The notes below the pieces were generated by a model. The model saw only the letters and a program-made list of their open reading frames with translations, did not search any database and had not been told where the DNA came from. The position numbers were made by a program, and so were the translations under genes. Below, in pieces: positions 1 through 10,353 of a stretch of 64,000 nucleotides of DNA. Every line of letters begins with the position of its first letter. Within the stretch, counting starts at the first letter, position 1. Source of the DNA: Silene conica. Its lineage: Eukaryota; Streptophyta; Magnoliopsida; Caryophyllales; Caryophyllaceae. The DNA is taken from positions 26,816,203 to 26,880,202 of the forward strand of contig CM055312.2 in the NCBI GenBank assembly GCA_029255685.2, given 5' to 3'.

Positions 1-398
1 CAACTTTGGGATTGCCCTTGAACGAAAGTTTAGTGCTTTTCTAGGAACCCTAAGACCGTAAGGATTGGGTAGAATATTGACCTAAAGGTTTATTCTTTGT
101 TCCTTGGGATTGTGTTATTTGATTATTTTACCCTTCATTGACTTGTTTTAACCATGGGGAACCAAAGTTCCTAATCTCCTTTTACCTTATTTTATTTCTC
201 TTGTTTATTTTGTCCTTTTAGTTATTAGTTTAAATCTCAAATCAAACCCCCTTTTTTCTTGGTTACTTGCAATAGACTTTAAATTTACAAACATAATTTA
301 CCCTGTCTCTCTGTGGTTCGACCCTTGACTTATCCTATCTAAGTTTAAGCTGAGGTTTTATAAATCTTATCTTTGGCACCCCTCAACGACGGGTGTCA
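1..398 (+). repeat. 3' part of the 5' LTR of element 1
   Basis: Matches 4499-4896 base for base as far as I can read. It contains the CTCTCTGTGGTTCGACCC segment common near the ends of plant Athila/Tat LTRs and ends in GGGTGTCA just before the primer-binding site. Confidence 0.9.
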
Positions 399-403
399 AA
401 TTT

Positions 404-421
404 TGGCGCCGTTGCCGGGGA
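404..421 (+). other. Primer-binding site, tRNA-Asp type
   Basis: TGGCGCCGTTGCCGGGGA is the exact complement of the 3' end of plant tRNA-Asp including CCA. It begins 5 bases after the LTR end. Athila elements are known for tRNA-Asp priming. Confidence 0.9.
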
Positions 422-573
422 GACGGTATAATTTTGTTTGTTAATTTTTAGTTTATTTTTCTTGTCTTAAGGAACTTAGGTTCCTTAAGACCGTTCTTAC
501 CTTTTCTTCTAGTGTTGTTTAGAAGACAGGTTTTTGAGAGGAGGGCTTGAGTACTCTCAGTGCTGTTGCGATC

Positions 574-1428
574 ATGGTTACTGTGTTAGAAGCATTTTTT
601 TCGGAAATAAATAAGAAACGAGATGCAGTTGTGAAGAATATTGAAATCCAATTAGCAATCATAGCTAATCGGTTTGCTAGCTCTCCAGTTGGTTGTAAGA
701 GTTCCGTAGAGACATTAAATGCTATAGATCCTAGGAGTGGTCGTGCTTATGAGGGACCAACCCCAAAGGATGATGATGCCAAAGTTCAGGACGAAGAAAT
801 AGATCCCGTGCACAGGACAGGAGGTCGACCGACCACAACATCAGGTCGACCGACCCCGACGCCTGACGTAAGATCAGTTTCTACAGACCAGAAAAATTCC
901 GATAATACAGAAGTCGGTCGACCGACCACTATACCAGGTCGACCGACCAGGGTCCCTGAGCAGATTGTGGATTCGCCTCCTGAGCTACCTAATTCTCCTC
1001 TCATCAATGACTCGACGGAGATTCTGAAGTTAAAAGAGCCGAAGATTGTTGATCCCACGACAAGCATTGCAGTCCCATATCCGGATCATTTGGAGAAAGT
1101 AAAATTGGAGCATCAGCTCGGAAAAATCTTGAAGGTCGTTAAAGACTTTGAGCTTAAGAGAAAATTGGTGGACCATCCTATTATTTCTATTGGTGCAGGT
1201 CATGATAAAAAGGGCATAGGAGATCCTGGAGATACTAGGGAGACGACATTGGAGCAAGTTGCTGAAGAAAACCGGCCGGGCAAAGTAAAGAAGCATGTCA
1301 TAGCTTATGCGACACCAGATACCCTTCCTCCGGCTAGGCCTGTTGTCTGGAAGCCCAGAGTAGCGGTCAGTACTGCTGAAAGGACCTATTTTAGCCAAGT
1401 GCCTTACTTTGGGGTATCTTGCTGCTGA
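574..1428 (+). pseudogene. Gag remnant lacking the gag domain
   Basis: The first ATG of the open frame is at 574 (284 codons). The frame is also open upstream to 547. The Athila-type gag domain present in the second element (10354-11616) is missing. Instead a short segment (RDAVVKNIEIQLAIIANRF) resembles the linker after the gag domain in Athila proteins. The C-terminal half is shared with the second element and carries four GRPT peptides encoded by the paired palindromic boxes. No zinc knuckle or protease motif is visible. It may still be translated, but it should not form a capsid by itself. The missing domain implies dependence on a partner element. Confidence 0.7.
823..948. repeat. Two paired palindromic box modules inside gag
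   Basis: Boxes at 823-834/844-855 and 916-927/937-948, all GGTCGACCGACC. Spacers are ACAACATCA and ACTATACCA, 9 bp each. The 21-bp step keeps the reading frame and yields GRPT-x3-GRPT twice. Confidence 0.9.
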
Positions 1429-1631
1429 GTCATAGTTCTTGTTTAGTGTTTTATTTCAGTTTTTTGTTGGACTATTTATTTTCTTGTTTTTAGACTTAGA
1501 CTCTTTTTTACTTTTGTTGCTTCGTTTGAGACATTCTAGGCTTGGTTCTGGGATCTTGCGCATTTGTTGGGCGCATACTTTTTGCTTTTTCAGGTTTCGA
1601 CGAAGAACCGATGACCACTATACAGTAGAGG

Positions 1632-1735
1632 GGTCGGCCGACCAGCATTACTAGTCGACCGACCTGAGCTCTGCAAATTCGGAATTTCTTAATATACAGG
1701 AAGGTCGGTCGACCTATTACCTCGGTCGGTCGACC
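1632..1735. repeat. Two paired palindromic box modules downstream of gag
   Basis: 1632-1643 GGTCGGCCGACC (a perfect palindrome) with 1653-1664 AGTCGACCGACC, and 1703-1714 with 1724-1735, both GGTCGGTCGACC. Spacers are AGCATTACT and TATTACCTC, 9 bp each. Both boxes of the second pair are inverted relative to the gag pairs. Confidence 0.9.
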
Positions 1736-2635
1736 GCCCAGCTGTTACAGTTTTCTCGTTTCTTTTTCAGGGATCGTGTAAGTCATCTTGGTACTTGAGT
1801 GGCACTGCTAGCCACCAAAACCTCCCAGCTTACGCTGGTTTGGGGAAGTTTTTCTCATGCGCTTCATAATCCAGTGAGTTCTTTCCAGTTTTTCCTTAGT
1901 TTTTATTTTACTTGCATTTGTCTTTTAATTTTCTGAAACCTTTACTTAGGCTAATGCACAATGGGGACATTGTGCGGGTTGGTTTGGGGAATGGTTTCGT
2001 GTCACATGCATTGCATTCTGTCACACGTTTATTGCATTTCTGTCTTGCATTGTTCTTTTCTTTATTTTCCTTGCATATACAAGAAAAATACAAAAAAATG
2101 AAAAAATTCAAAAAAATTCCAAAAAAATGCACGTTTATTTTAGCATATAGGTCGAGTCGGAACGAAAGTATTTCAAAGATGATTTAGCTATCTTATATGT
2201 CTATGCCTTTAACTTGCCTTGTCAACTTGTTTTAGTATGAGAGTCTTTTGCATATCTACGAGTTTTTGTCAATTTGTATATCTTAAGACTTGACTTATAC
2301 CTTGGCAACCTACTATACATTCTAAGGTTTAGAGCTTATTTCCTGGTTTCATTCTTAAACCAGTTGTCTAGGATGTGAGTAGTACTCCCCTTGGAACATG
2401 TTACATCAATACGCATAAACATGAACTTGAATTGCTATATACTTGTTTTACTATCTCGTTTTGTGAATCTTGATACGTGCATTTGGGATCCCTTTTCTTT
2501 TATTTACCCATAAGCCCCACATAGCCAAAATTGCCTCTTATTTCCCCCAAAATTACATCCCATACTTAGCCTACCCTTCCAAGCTAGTATCTGTGGTCTT
2601 TGGTTTAATCTTGAGACATCTTGGTTGTATGCTAT

Positions 2636-2735
2636 CATGAGAAAGAAGAGAAAAGAAAGAAGGAAAAGGAAAGAAAGAAAGAAAAAGAACAGAAAAAGAA
2701 AAAAAAAGAAACGAAAAAAAAAAAAAAAGCAAAAA
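2636..2735 (+). repeat. GAAA/GAAAG purine microsatellite
   Basis: Low-complexity A/G tract, also present at the equivalent place in the second element (about 12830-12935). The apparent Lys-rich and Phe-rich ORFs over it are composition artefacts. Confidence 0.85.
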
Positions 2736-2747
2736 GCACAGAAAGTC

Positions 2748-2780
2748 AGTCGACCGACCGCCTCTATAGGTCGGTCGACC
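2748..2780. repeat. Paired palindromic box module, opposed orientation
   Basis: 2748-2759 AGTCGACCGACC and 2769-2780 GGTCGGTCGACC, spacer GCCTCTATA (9 bp). The two boxes face in opposite directions yet keep the same spacing. Confidence 0.9.
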
Positions 2781-3399
2781 ACCTGACAGCATCAGAATGC
2801 AAATTTCGTTCTAAAATCCTTTTCTTTTATTTGTTATCACTCCCGTACTTCATTCAAAAATATTGGGGAGTCCTTTCTTATATTTAATGTGAGAGTTGTG
2901 CTACAAAAAGAGCACTTTCTTAATATCAAAAGTTGTGAAATATGTTGTTGGGAACCGGTTTTACTAGCTTGGCTACTAACCCCACAATTCCAAAAACATC
3001 TTAACCACTTTTACCTTTTATCTCACATATCTTTCATTACCCCAATTGCATGTATCTGGGTCATTTAATGAGATTGTTATACAAGGTTGTAGAATTCTTG
3101 TTCATGTTAGATTGCAGGCATGTTTTTCATGGGTCGCAGTTAGGTGAGTGTCATGACAAATATACTTCTTTCTATCTTTTACATATACTCACCCTTTTGC
3201 TTCATGAGTGTCTCGAGCGTACCGCGAGAGTCCATGGTATAAAGTCTCTATAGTCTTTATTTTTGCAAGTCTGACAACACCATAACTCGTTTGCTTGATT
3301 TAAATACTTTCTCATTTTGTACTTGGCATTGGTATAGGCTTACATGTAAATTTCGCTCTGAGATTGAAATCGTTCCATTAGTTAAGATCGAGTCTATTT

Positions 3400-3436
3400 C
3401 TTGCTTGAGGGCAAGCAAGGTTTGGTTTGGGGAATT
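3400..3436 (+). promoter_or_regulatory. Hairpin and polypurine tract before the 3' LTR
   Basis: CTTGCTTG (3400-3407), loop AGGG and CAAGCAAG (3412-3419) form a perfect 8-bp hairpin. It abuts a G-rich tract ending at the TG of the 3' LTR. The same structure is at 13596-13632. A G-rich tract here is the expected plus-strand primer. Confidence 0.75.
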
Positions 3437-4896
3437 TGATGCGTGCCTATTTTATGATGTTTTACATCTATTTTTACACGCATTTTAGAGCTCATTTACG
3501 ATGTTTTAGCATTTATTTCCCAACAATTGTCTACTTTCGTATTTTTATGCTCTTTTGCAGATTTATGCGGAAAAGGGACGATTTTATACCAAATTTATGC
3601 CCTCGGGACTTTTTCATGACTAAGGACAAGAAGGAACGAAGCCTAGCGCATATTTCAAGGCCTAAAGATAGCTTTTAACAAGCGAAGAATCGATCCACGA
3701 CATAGCAGCCTATTTCAAATGGCTATATCTCGAGTTATAGAGCTGATAATGGAGTGATTCCAGTTGGAGGTGAAAGCTTATCCTCTTAGCTTTTCAACGC
3801 CGTGAGAATCGCTTGATTACGATAAGTAACGAAGAAATGGCAGCTGTTTTAAGATCGATGCGCGCTGCAGTCCCGACAATCAGGTCGACCGACCAACAAA
3901 GTAGGTCGACCGACCAGATACCTATTGGAAAAGCCCAGAATTTGCCTGAAGCCCAGGAATTGTATAAAATCCGTAAAGCGGTCGACCGACCGAAAATATT
4001 GGTCGACCGACCACAGCACCGACCCAGAAGTTTCCGAAAAGCCCATACAAGTGTTTAGGTCATTAGGAAACTCTTTAATTCCGCCTATTTAAGCTAATTC
4101 AGTCCATAATTCAGGGATCAAGTTCTTGATCTAGTTTTCTATCATAGATTTTATTCAAGCTTTCATCTTTGTTCTTAGATTTTCCAATTAAGTTGTAAGT
4201 TTGCTACAATTCAATCTTTCCTTTTTAATTAATCTTGTTGTTCATCTTATTGTTGTTTCTCAATTCATGTTTCCTCTTTATTATCATCTTTAATTATGTT
4301 AATTCCTTTGATATCCTTAATTCTTGTTATTGTTAATTTTATGATTAAGATTATGCATAGCTAATTCTTGTGATTAGGAATTAGGGGAACCATGGTAAAG
4401 ATTTGATTTTGATAGTTTAATGATTGAATTACCAATCCCCCATTGTTGTTGGTGAACTGATCCTTAGGATTGAAAGATTGTTAGGATTAGTTTAACAACA
4501 ACTTTGGGATTGCCCTTGAACGAAAGTTTAGTGCTTTTCTAGGAACCCTAAGACCGTAAGGATTGGGTAGAATATTGACCTAAAGGTTTATTCTTTGTTC
4601 CTTGGGATTGTGTTATTTGATTATTTTACCCTTCATTGACTTGTTTTAACCATGGGGAACCAAAGTTCCTAATCTCCTTTTACCTTATTTTATTTCTCTT
4701 GTTTATTTTGTCCTTTTAGTTATTAGTTTAAATCTCAAATCAAACCCCCTTTTTTCTTGGTTACTTGCAATAGACTTTAAATTTACAAACATAATTTACC
4801 CTGTCTCTCTGTGGTTCGACCCTTGACTTATCCTATCTAAGTTTAAGCTGAGGTTTTATAAATCTTATCTTTGGCACCCCTCAACGACGGGTGTCA
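3437..4896 (+). repeat. 3' LTR of element 1
   Basis: 1460 bp, TGATGCG to TGTCA. The U3 part (3437 to about 4093) is shared with the second element and carries two box modules and a TATA-like TATTTAAG at 4086-4093. Downstream of that box the sequence (R/U5) differs from the second element until the common CTCTCTGTGGTTCGACCC near the end. Confidence 0.88.
3883..4012. repeat. Two paired palindromic box modules in U3
   Basis: 3883-3894/3904-3915 and 3980-3991/4001-4012, all GGTCGACCGACC, spacers AACAAAGTA and GAAAATATT (9 bp). They lie about 75-200 bp upstream of the TATA-like box, a promoter-proximal position. Confidence 0.9.
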
Positions 4897-4903
4897 CGCA
4901 ACC

Positions 4904-5954
4904 TGTAACACCCCCATTTATTTAAGGGTCAGTACTAGGACTCCCCGGATAAATAAGGGTGTTACCATCTCGGTTTCCCGTGGCAGTAGATACAAAGGAA
5001 AGATAACAGTACTTTAATTATTAAAAGTTAAACTCAGTAACAAGTTTTACAACCGTTTTTCCAAAACTGTCTTATGAAAATAAAGTACAACTCATGATAA
5101 GACGACTATGGTGATCTAGACTCTGGTCTGGTCCGGATCCAAGCTCTCCCTTCCCTTAGCTCCCACAGTCTCAAGCACCTGTCAATCTGCTCCCCAATAA
5201 ATTGGTTCATCACAGGTGATCACGAATACACAAGGTTAACTACGAGGTTGAGTAGAGGAAAATAAATAGTCAAACATTGCTATGAATAGAAAGTCAAACA
5301 TCTCCACTCTGTATCACAAGACCCAATAATCTCCACACCAATCACAAGACCCGTTATCTCCACGCCAATCACAAGACCCATTAACTCCGCACCAATCACA
5401 AGACCCATTATCTCCACACCAATCACAAGACCCATTAACTCCGCACCAATCACAAGACCCATTTATCATCACCTCGTATTGTATCTCAGAATGATATATA
5501 TGAATAGTACGATATAACAATCATATAATATATAAAATTAACATGGTCGCCATCAAATAACAAATAGATTATTCACCATTATATACACAGTATTTCCCCT
5601 ACCTCAAATCGCAGGGACGCAGACAATCGCAAGCTTGCTAGAAATGTTCCACGCGAAAACCGTTACCTATACACGTATACGTCATGATTAATAAACTTCC
5701 TGAACCCCAAAAATCATCTTGCCCTTAGTATAATTAGGACCTTCTATAAATGGAATGTTTCCAAAAATAGAAACTTTCCTAAAATAGAAACTATTATGAC
5801 TCATTAAAAATTCCCGACTCATAACCTCAACTAGCCCAAAACCGTAACTACAAGTAAGTATAATAATAAAACGTAATACTAACGAATGTCAACAACCTTA
5901 GATTCGAATATAATAAAAACAATAGGAATTATAGTAATAAAAATAATAAGAAGA

Positions 5955-5988
<34 letters not shown>

Positions 5989-7012
5989 CATAACAACACC
6001 ACAAACCCACGACTCCCAGCCCTAACACGACACCAAAACGCCCCAAAACAGCCGCCTAAACCACCACGTAGCTCCTGTCCCACCACCGACAACGACCAAC
6101 CCAGACACCCACAACCACCGGCCACCCCAGCGACACGCCTCCAACCCATCGACGAGCACCGGCGAGGTGCATTCTGCCTACCAGACAGACCTGACCTGCC
6201 ACCCGAACTACCTGTACCGAAAACTTAACCACCATCGACACCACCTAACACCACTAACCACCCCTGGAACCACCAACGCCTTTCCCCTGACAAACAACCT
6301 AGACACCACAGTGGTACCACCGCGTCGACCTCCCCCGAGTCAACGGTGGTACCACCCCCAAACTCCTCCCCTTAACACATATGTAAAAAGACCGACGCAA
6401 CCAGGGGTGACAAACACCTCTATCGACACCGACTGCAACACCTAAACCCTCCGTGACAAACCCCCAGACAACCCTTCTTCCACCAGTAGCATATAACGAC
6501 AATACCATAAAAAGAACAATACCCTACCACCCTTCGAAACCACGACGAACACAGCAGCCACAATACGATCACAAACAATTGACAAACACGATATCACATA
6601 CCTGTTTTCTGACCAAAAACGAAGGGGATTAGGCAAGGCTAAACTGAACGTGAGCACTCTCCCTCTCTTCCGTGTGGTGGCAGCAGCAGATCTAGGGTTT
6701 AGGTTTTGTTGAAGGTGGGTCATAAAATAGAGTACAAGGCACTCTTATATGGCGGCAAGGGAGGGAATGCGTGAGTGTTAGAGAGCTGGTGAGGGTTTCT
6801 TTCATCATGGGCTGTTTGTGTTGCACAAATATCGAGGCCCAAAAACTGAACTCTAAAGCTCCCGTGTTCGAACCCCACGGGAGACACAAAACACAACTTA
6901 AAAGAAAACATATATAACAAGTACTCACATTAAGTACTAAACTATCGTAACTTAAACTATCTTAACGTCAAAATAAAACAACATCGCAACTTAAAATATT
7001 TGAGGTATTACA
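4904..7012. mobile_element. Solo LTR with CAACC target duplication
   Basis: Begins TGTAACACCCCC and ends GAGGTATTACA, inverted ends typical of plant LTRs. Flanks 4899-4903 and 7013-7017 are both CAACC. No interior is present, so it is a solo LTR left by LTR-LTR recombination. The start resembles the LTR at 43882. It holds a 27-bp tandem array and an AAT microsatellite near 5955-5990. The short minus-strand ORFs in it are repeat translations with no recognised domain. Confidence 0.85.
5316..5462. repeat. 27-bp tandem repeat in the solo LTR
   Basis: Five to six copies of a unit containing CACCAATCACAAGACCC, alternating TCTCCACACC and ACTCCGCACC variants. The unit is a multiple of three, so it reads as a repeated GLVIGVE-type peptide on the minus strand. 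That is not evidence of a gene. Confidence 0.85.
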
Positions 7013-7017
7013 CAACC

Positions 7018-7495
7018 CTTCATCACACCCTTTGACAGACGCAAAGAATTGGACAAGTTCGATTGGAAAAATCAACCCAGAAAAATTACTAATGTACTCC
7101 CATCCCTGAAACTTCAAGAATTCCTTAAAAAATCCTAACGACTTCGAATTTTCGACCCAAGAAGTCGGATAATAACGACCCGCATGAATAGAGTGAGGTA
7201 GGACACGATCAATTAACATACCTTCGTTCTTGGTCATTCGAACCTTTTCAAGACCCGCTCTAGTAGCTTCCATGGAGTATTCTTGAAACAGAGGGCGCGG
7301 ATTTTTTGAACTGGACCCAAGTTCTTGCATGTCGTCAGAGATGGAGGAAGAGGAGCGGTTGAGTTTTCTTCGTTTTCCGTTGTCTGGTGTCGGAGCAGTG
7401 GTGGATATCGGTGTCGGAGATGGTGGAGGTGATGGGGTCGGTGAAGGTGGAATTGGTTTTTTGTGTTGAGATCGGGTAGCACGTGAGGGAGGCAT
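7018..7495 (-). pseudogene. Plant transposon-domain protein fragment, cut by the solo LTR
   Basis: From the ATG at 7495 a minus-strand frame encodes a Pro/Ser-rich N terminus. It is followed by a region (GRYYPTSWVENSKSLGFFKE and onward to ELVQFFASVKGCDEGL) resembling the 'putative plant transposon protein' domain found in plant LTR elements of Tat/Ogre type. The frame runs into the LTR at 7012 and ends inside it. The start ATG sits in MPPSRATRS and the frame is open further upstream without similarity. Family assignment is from motif memory. Confidence 0.5.
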
Positions 7496-7499
7496 TTTG

Positions 7500-8064
7500 T
7501 ATGGTGAAGAATGGTGGTGGTGATCGGAATTAATGGAATTTGTGGGTTTTGGGGTTATTAATGGAGTTTTAGGAATTTTAGGGGAGTTTGGGTTGGGGAC
7601 GGTAATAATGTGAGTTGTGGTGGTAAGTATGGTTAGTGATAGAGGTAAATGGAGTTGGTTGAGGTAATAAGTGAGGCTAAGGGGTAGGGACACGTGGCAG
7701 TAGGTAGTGGTGTGTAGTGGGGCAAGTTGTTGTGATACGTGGCAGTAGGTGGGGTAAGGTCATACGGTTTGTGTGTAATGAAAGGTAAGTTTGTTTCTTT
7801 TTGTTTTTTTTTTAATAATATGTTAATATTAATATGTATAGGGTGTAACGTAAATATATGCGTAAGGTGAATTATAATATGTGATGTATTATTATTTGTG
7901 AATCGGTTGTGTACACACATGTATATGCATAATATAACATGAATAGGTTCACATAATTTTTATCGAATACACACATACACATGCAGCGGAGTATACGGAC
8001 ACAGTCATATAATCTCATCTAAACTGTAGTCAATCATTGGGTTATTTTTGCTTTTAAGATTTGA
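7500..8064. other. Intergenic or decayed element sequence
   Basis: AT-rich to G-rich low-complexity sequence. The part next to 8065 should be the 3' untranslated end of the minus-strand Copia element, but I could not define its LTR. No gene is visible. Confidence 0.4.
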
Positions 8065-8470
8065 TTAGGTGCCACCGATTAAACCAATTTCCAATCGCAA
8101 AGTCTCAAAGCGTTCTCTAGCCAATGGTTTAGTGAAGATATCTACCCATTGTTTTTCCGTACTACAAAATTCCAATTTTATATTTTTCTTTTCAACATGG
8201 TCTCGTAGAAAATGGTGTCTAATTTCAATGTGTTTAGTTCTCGAGTGCGGGGCTGGGTTTTTAGATATAATTATAGCACTCGTATTATCACATAAGATAG
8301 GCACACAACCAACATCAATACCATAATCATGTAACTGTTGTTTTAACCATAAGAGTTGATAACATACCAGTGCGGCTGCAATATATTCTGCTTCGGCTGT
8401 TGAGAGAGCGACAGAATTTTGTTTCTTGGATCCCCAAGAAATAATGCAAGGACCTACAAAGGTAGCAAGT
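8065..8470 (-). pseudogene. Copia RNase H C-terminal fragment
   Basis: The minus-strand reading SWGSKKQNSVALSTAEAEYI, then a CDNTSAI motif, SRTKHIEIRHHF and DIFTKPL, is the classic end of a Ty1/copia polyprotein. The frame stops at 8065-8067. It is cut at 8470/8471 by the second Athila-like element, and the RT that should precede it is missing. It belongs to the same Copia copy as 14527-17345. Confidence 0.88.
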
Positions 8471-8913
8471 TGATGCGTGCCTATTTTATGATGTTTTACA
8501 TCTATTTTTACACGCATTTTGTCGCTCATTTACGATGTTTTAGCATTTATTTCCCAACAATTGTCTACTTTCGTATTTTTATGCTCTTTTGCAGATTTAT
8601 GCGGAAAAGGGACGATTTTATACCAAATTTATGCCCTCGGGACTTTTTATAACTAAGGACAAGAAGGAACGAAGCCTATCGCATATTTCAAGGCCTAAAG
8701 ATAGCTTTAACAAGCAAAGAATCGATCCACGACATTGCAGCCTGTTTCAAATGGCTATATCTCGAGTTCTAGAGCTGATAATGGAGTGATTCCAGTTGGA
8801 GGTGAAAGCTTATCCTCTTAGCTTTCCAACGCCGCGAGAATCGCTTGATTACGATAAGTAACGAAGAAATGGCAGCTGTTTTAAGAACGATGCGCGCTGC
8901 AGTCCCGACAGTT

Positions 8914-9043
8914 GGTCGACCGACCCACTATTTGGGTCGACCGACCAGGTGCCTATTGGAAAAGCCCAGAATTTGCCTGAAGCCCAGAAATTGCATAAAA
9001 TCCGTAAAGCGGCCGACCGACCCAAAATATTGGTCGACCGACC
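8914..9043. repeat. Two paired palindromic box modules in U3 of element 2
   Basis: 8914-8925/8935-8946 (spacer CACTATTTG) and 9011-9022/9032-9043 (spacer CAAAATATT), 9 bp each. The box at 9011 is GGCCGACCGACC. The first spacer differs fully from its counterpart in element 1 (AACAAAGTA) although its length is the same. Confidence 0.9.
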
Positions 9044-9569
9044 ACAGCACCGACCCAGAAGTTTCCGCGAAGCCCATTAAAGTATTTAGGTCTTTAGGAA
9101 ACTCTTTATTTCCGCCTATTTAAGCCAAATTTCGTAATTAGGGTTATGCATTGAGATTTCCATCAAGCTTTCTACCTAGTTTTTATCATGGAGTTACATC
9201 TAGTTTTAGTTTTAATCTTTCAATAATCACCAAACACTCTTCTTTAGTTTTATATATTGTTCTTCATCAATCTTTCAACATTAATCAATAAAGCTTGTTC
9301 TTTTCCGCCTTAATCCTTATTTCCGGTAATTCCTTTCTTAATTTCTGTTTTATTATTGTTAGTTCATAATTATTGTATCCGGTTTAAGTTAGAATCCCAA
9401 GCCTTTATTATTATTGCATGTTTAGATTGATGTTCTTTATAATTTCCATGTTTATTCCTATTTTTATTATTGTTTCAATAGTTATGAGTAGCTAATTTCA
9501 TATGTTAGGATGTAGGGAGTAAATATGCGAAGGTAGTATAAATTCCGAATCGACATGTTGCAGGGTGGA

Positions 9570-9602
9570 GGTCGGCCGACCGGGTTAGTTGGTCGGTCGA
9601 CC
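9570..9602. repeat. Extra paired box module in R/U5 of element 2
   Basis: 9570-9581 GGTCGGCCGACC and 9591-9602 GGTCGGTCGACC, spacer GGGTTAGTT (9 bp). It lies in the half of the LTR that element 1 does not share, so it is a separate acquisition. Confidence 0.9.
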
Positions 9603-10181
9603 GACACGCGTATGAATTCCGTTTCGCTTTTATTTGTAGACTATAATAACCTACAATGAGACCAAAAGGAGACTTGTAGGATGTTAGTATTGACCTACCC
9701 AAGATTGAGAGATTTGGGAAGGGCATTGGTTTACCTCTTAAGACTGAAAGGTTTGTGACCTAGAATTTAGGAATCACCCTTATTGTTGACACCCAATAAT
9801 TGTGAGACCTAGGAACTAATAACATAGAACGAAAGGAGCTATTAGGTAGCATAGGCCTAAAGGATATGTTACACCCCTTACGCGACTGCAATACATGTTG
9901 ACTTAGGATTTATAATATCTTAGCTGTTTATTACCCGAACATCCTAGCATCTCTTTTATTATATTTTTATTCTCATCTTTATTTACTTGTTTTACCTTAT
10001 TCTTAGATTTAGTAACAACCAATCAAAATACCCCTCTTTTTATTATTATTTTATAAATTAAAAATTAGCAAACGGAATTAACCTTGTCTCTCTGTGGTTC
10101 GACCCTTACTATCACTATCTATAGTTTTAGTTTGGTTTATAAATTTTATCTTTGACACCCACAACGACGGGTATCAAATTT

Positions 10182-10199
10182 TGGCGCCGTTGCCGGGGA
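10182..10199 (+). other. Primer-binding site, tRNA-Asp type
   Basis: TGGCGCCGTTGCCGGGGA, five bases after the LTR end, identical to the site of element 1. Confidence 0.9.
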
Positions 10200-10353
10200 A
10201 ACGGTATAATTTTGTTTGTTAATTTTTAGTTTATTTTTCTTGTCTTAAGGAACTTAGGTTCCTTAAGACCGTTGCTTACCATCTCTTCTAGTTTTGTTCC
10301 AGAAGATAAGTTTTTGAGAGGAAGACTTGAGTACTCTCAGTGCTATTGCGATC

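Larger units (their letters stand above)
1429..3399 (+). other. Non-coding interior of element 1
   Basis: About 2 kb with no ORF of recognisable function. It is colinear with 11617-13595 of the second element. It holds three box modules, a purine-rich microsatellite and repeated TTTGGGGAA-like words. The pol genes of an autonomous Athila are absent. Confidence 0.75.
1..4896 (+). mobile_element. Athila-like non-autonomous LTR retrotransposon (element 1), 5' LTR cut by the window edge
   Basis: Direct repeats at 1-398 and 4499-4896 are the ends of two LTRs. I see no difference between them over 398 bp, which suggests a recent insertion. The 3' LTR runs 3437-4896 (1460 bp), starting TGATGCG and ending TGTCA. 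A primer-binding site for tRNA-Asp follows the 5' LTR. The interior of about 3.0 kb has only a gag remnant and no protease, RT, RNase H or integrase, so it must depend on a partner for mobility. The tRNA-Asp primer and the gag relationship point to the Ty3/gypsy Athila lineage. The target duplication cannot be tested because the left end lies outside the window. Confidence 0.85.
8471..10176 (+). repeat. 5' LTR of element 2
   Basis: TGATGCG to GGTATCA. Sequence up to the TATTTAAG at 9117-9124 matches element 1; beyond that it is different and longer. It contains three box modules. Confidence 0.85.

Noticed and set aside
823-948. GRPT repeats as a functional protein motif selected at the peptide level
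   Set aside because: The same DNA modules occur outside any reading frame and in inverted orientation, so the DNA spacing, not the peptide, is the conserved property.
2504-2887. Phe-rich and Lys-rich ORFs over the purine tract
   Set aside because: Composition artefacts of a GAAA microsatellite.
5280-5520. Minus-strand ORFs with repeated GLVIGVE and GSCDWCG peptides
   Set aside because: They are translations of a 27-bp tandem repeat in a solo LTR, open in more than one frame, with no start context or domain.
6868-6895. tRNA-like T arm (GTTCGAACCCC between CCCGTG and CACGGG)
   Set aside because: No acceptor, D or anticodon arm at the right distances on either strand; at most an old SINE or LTR box B.
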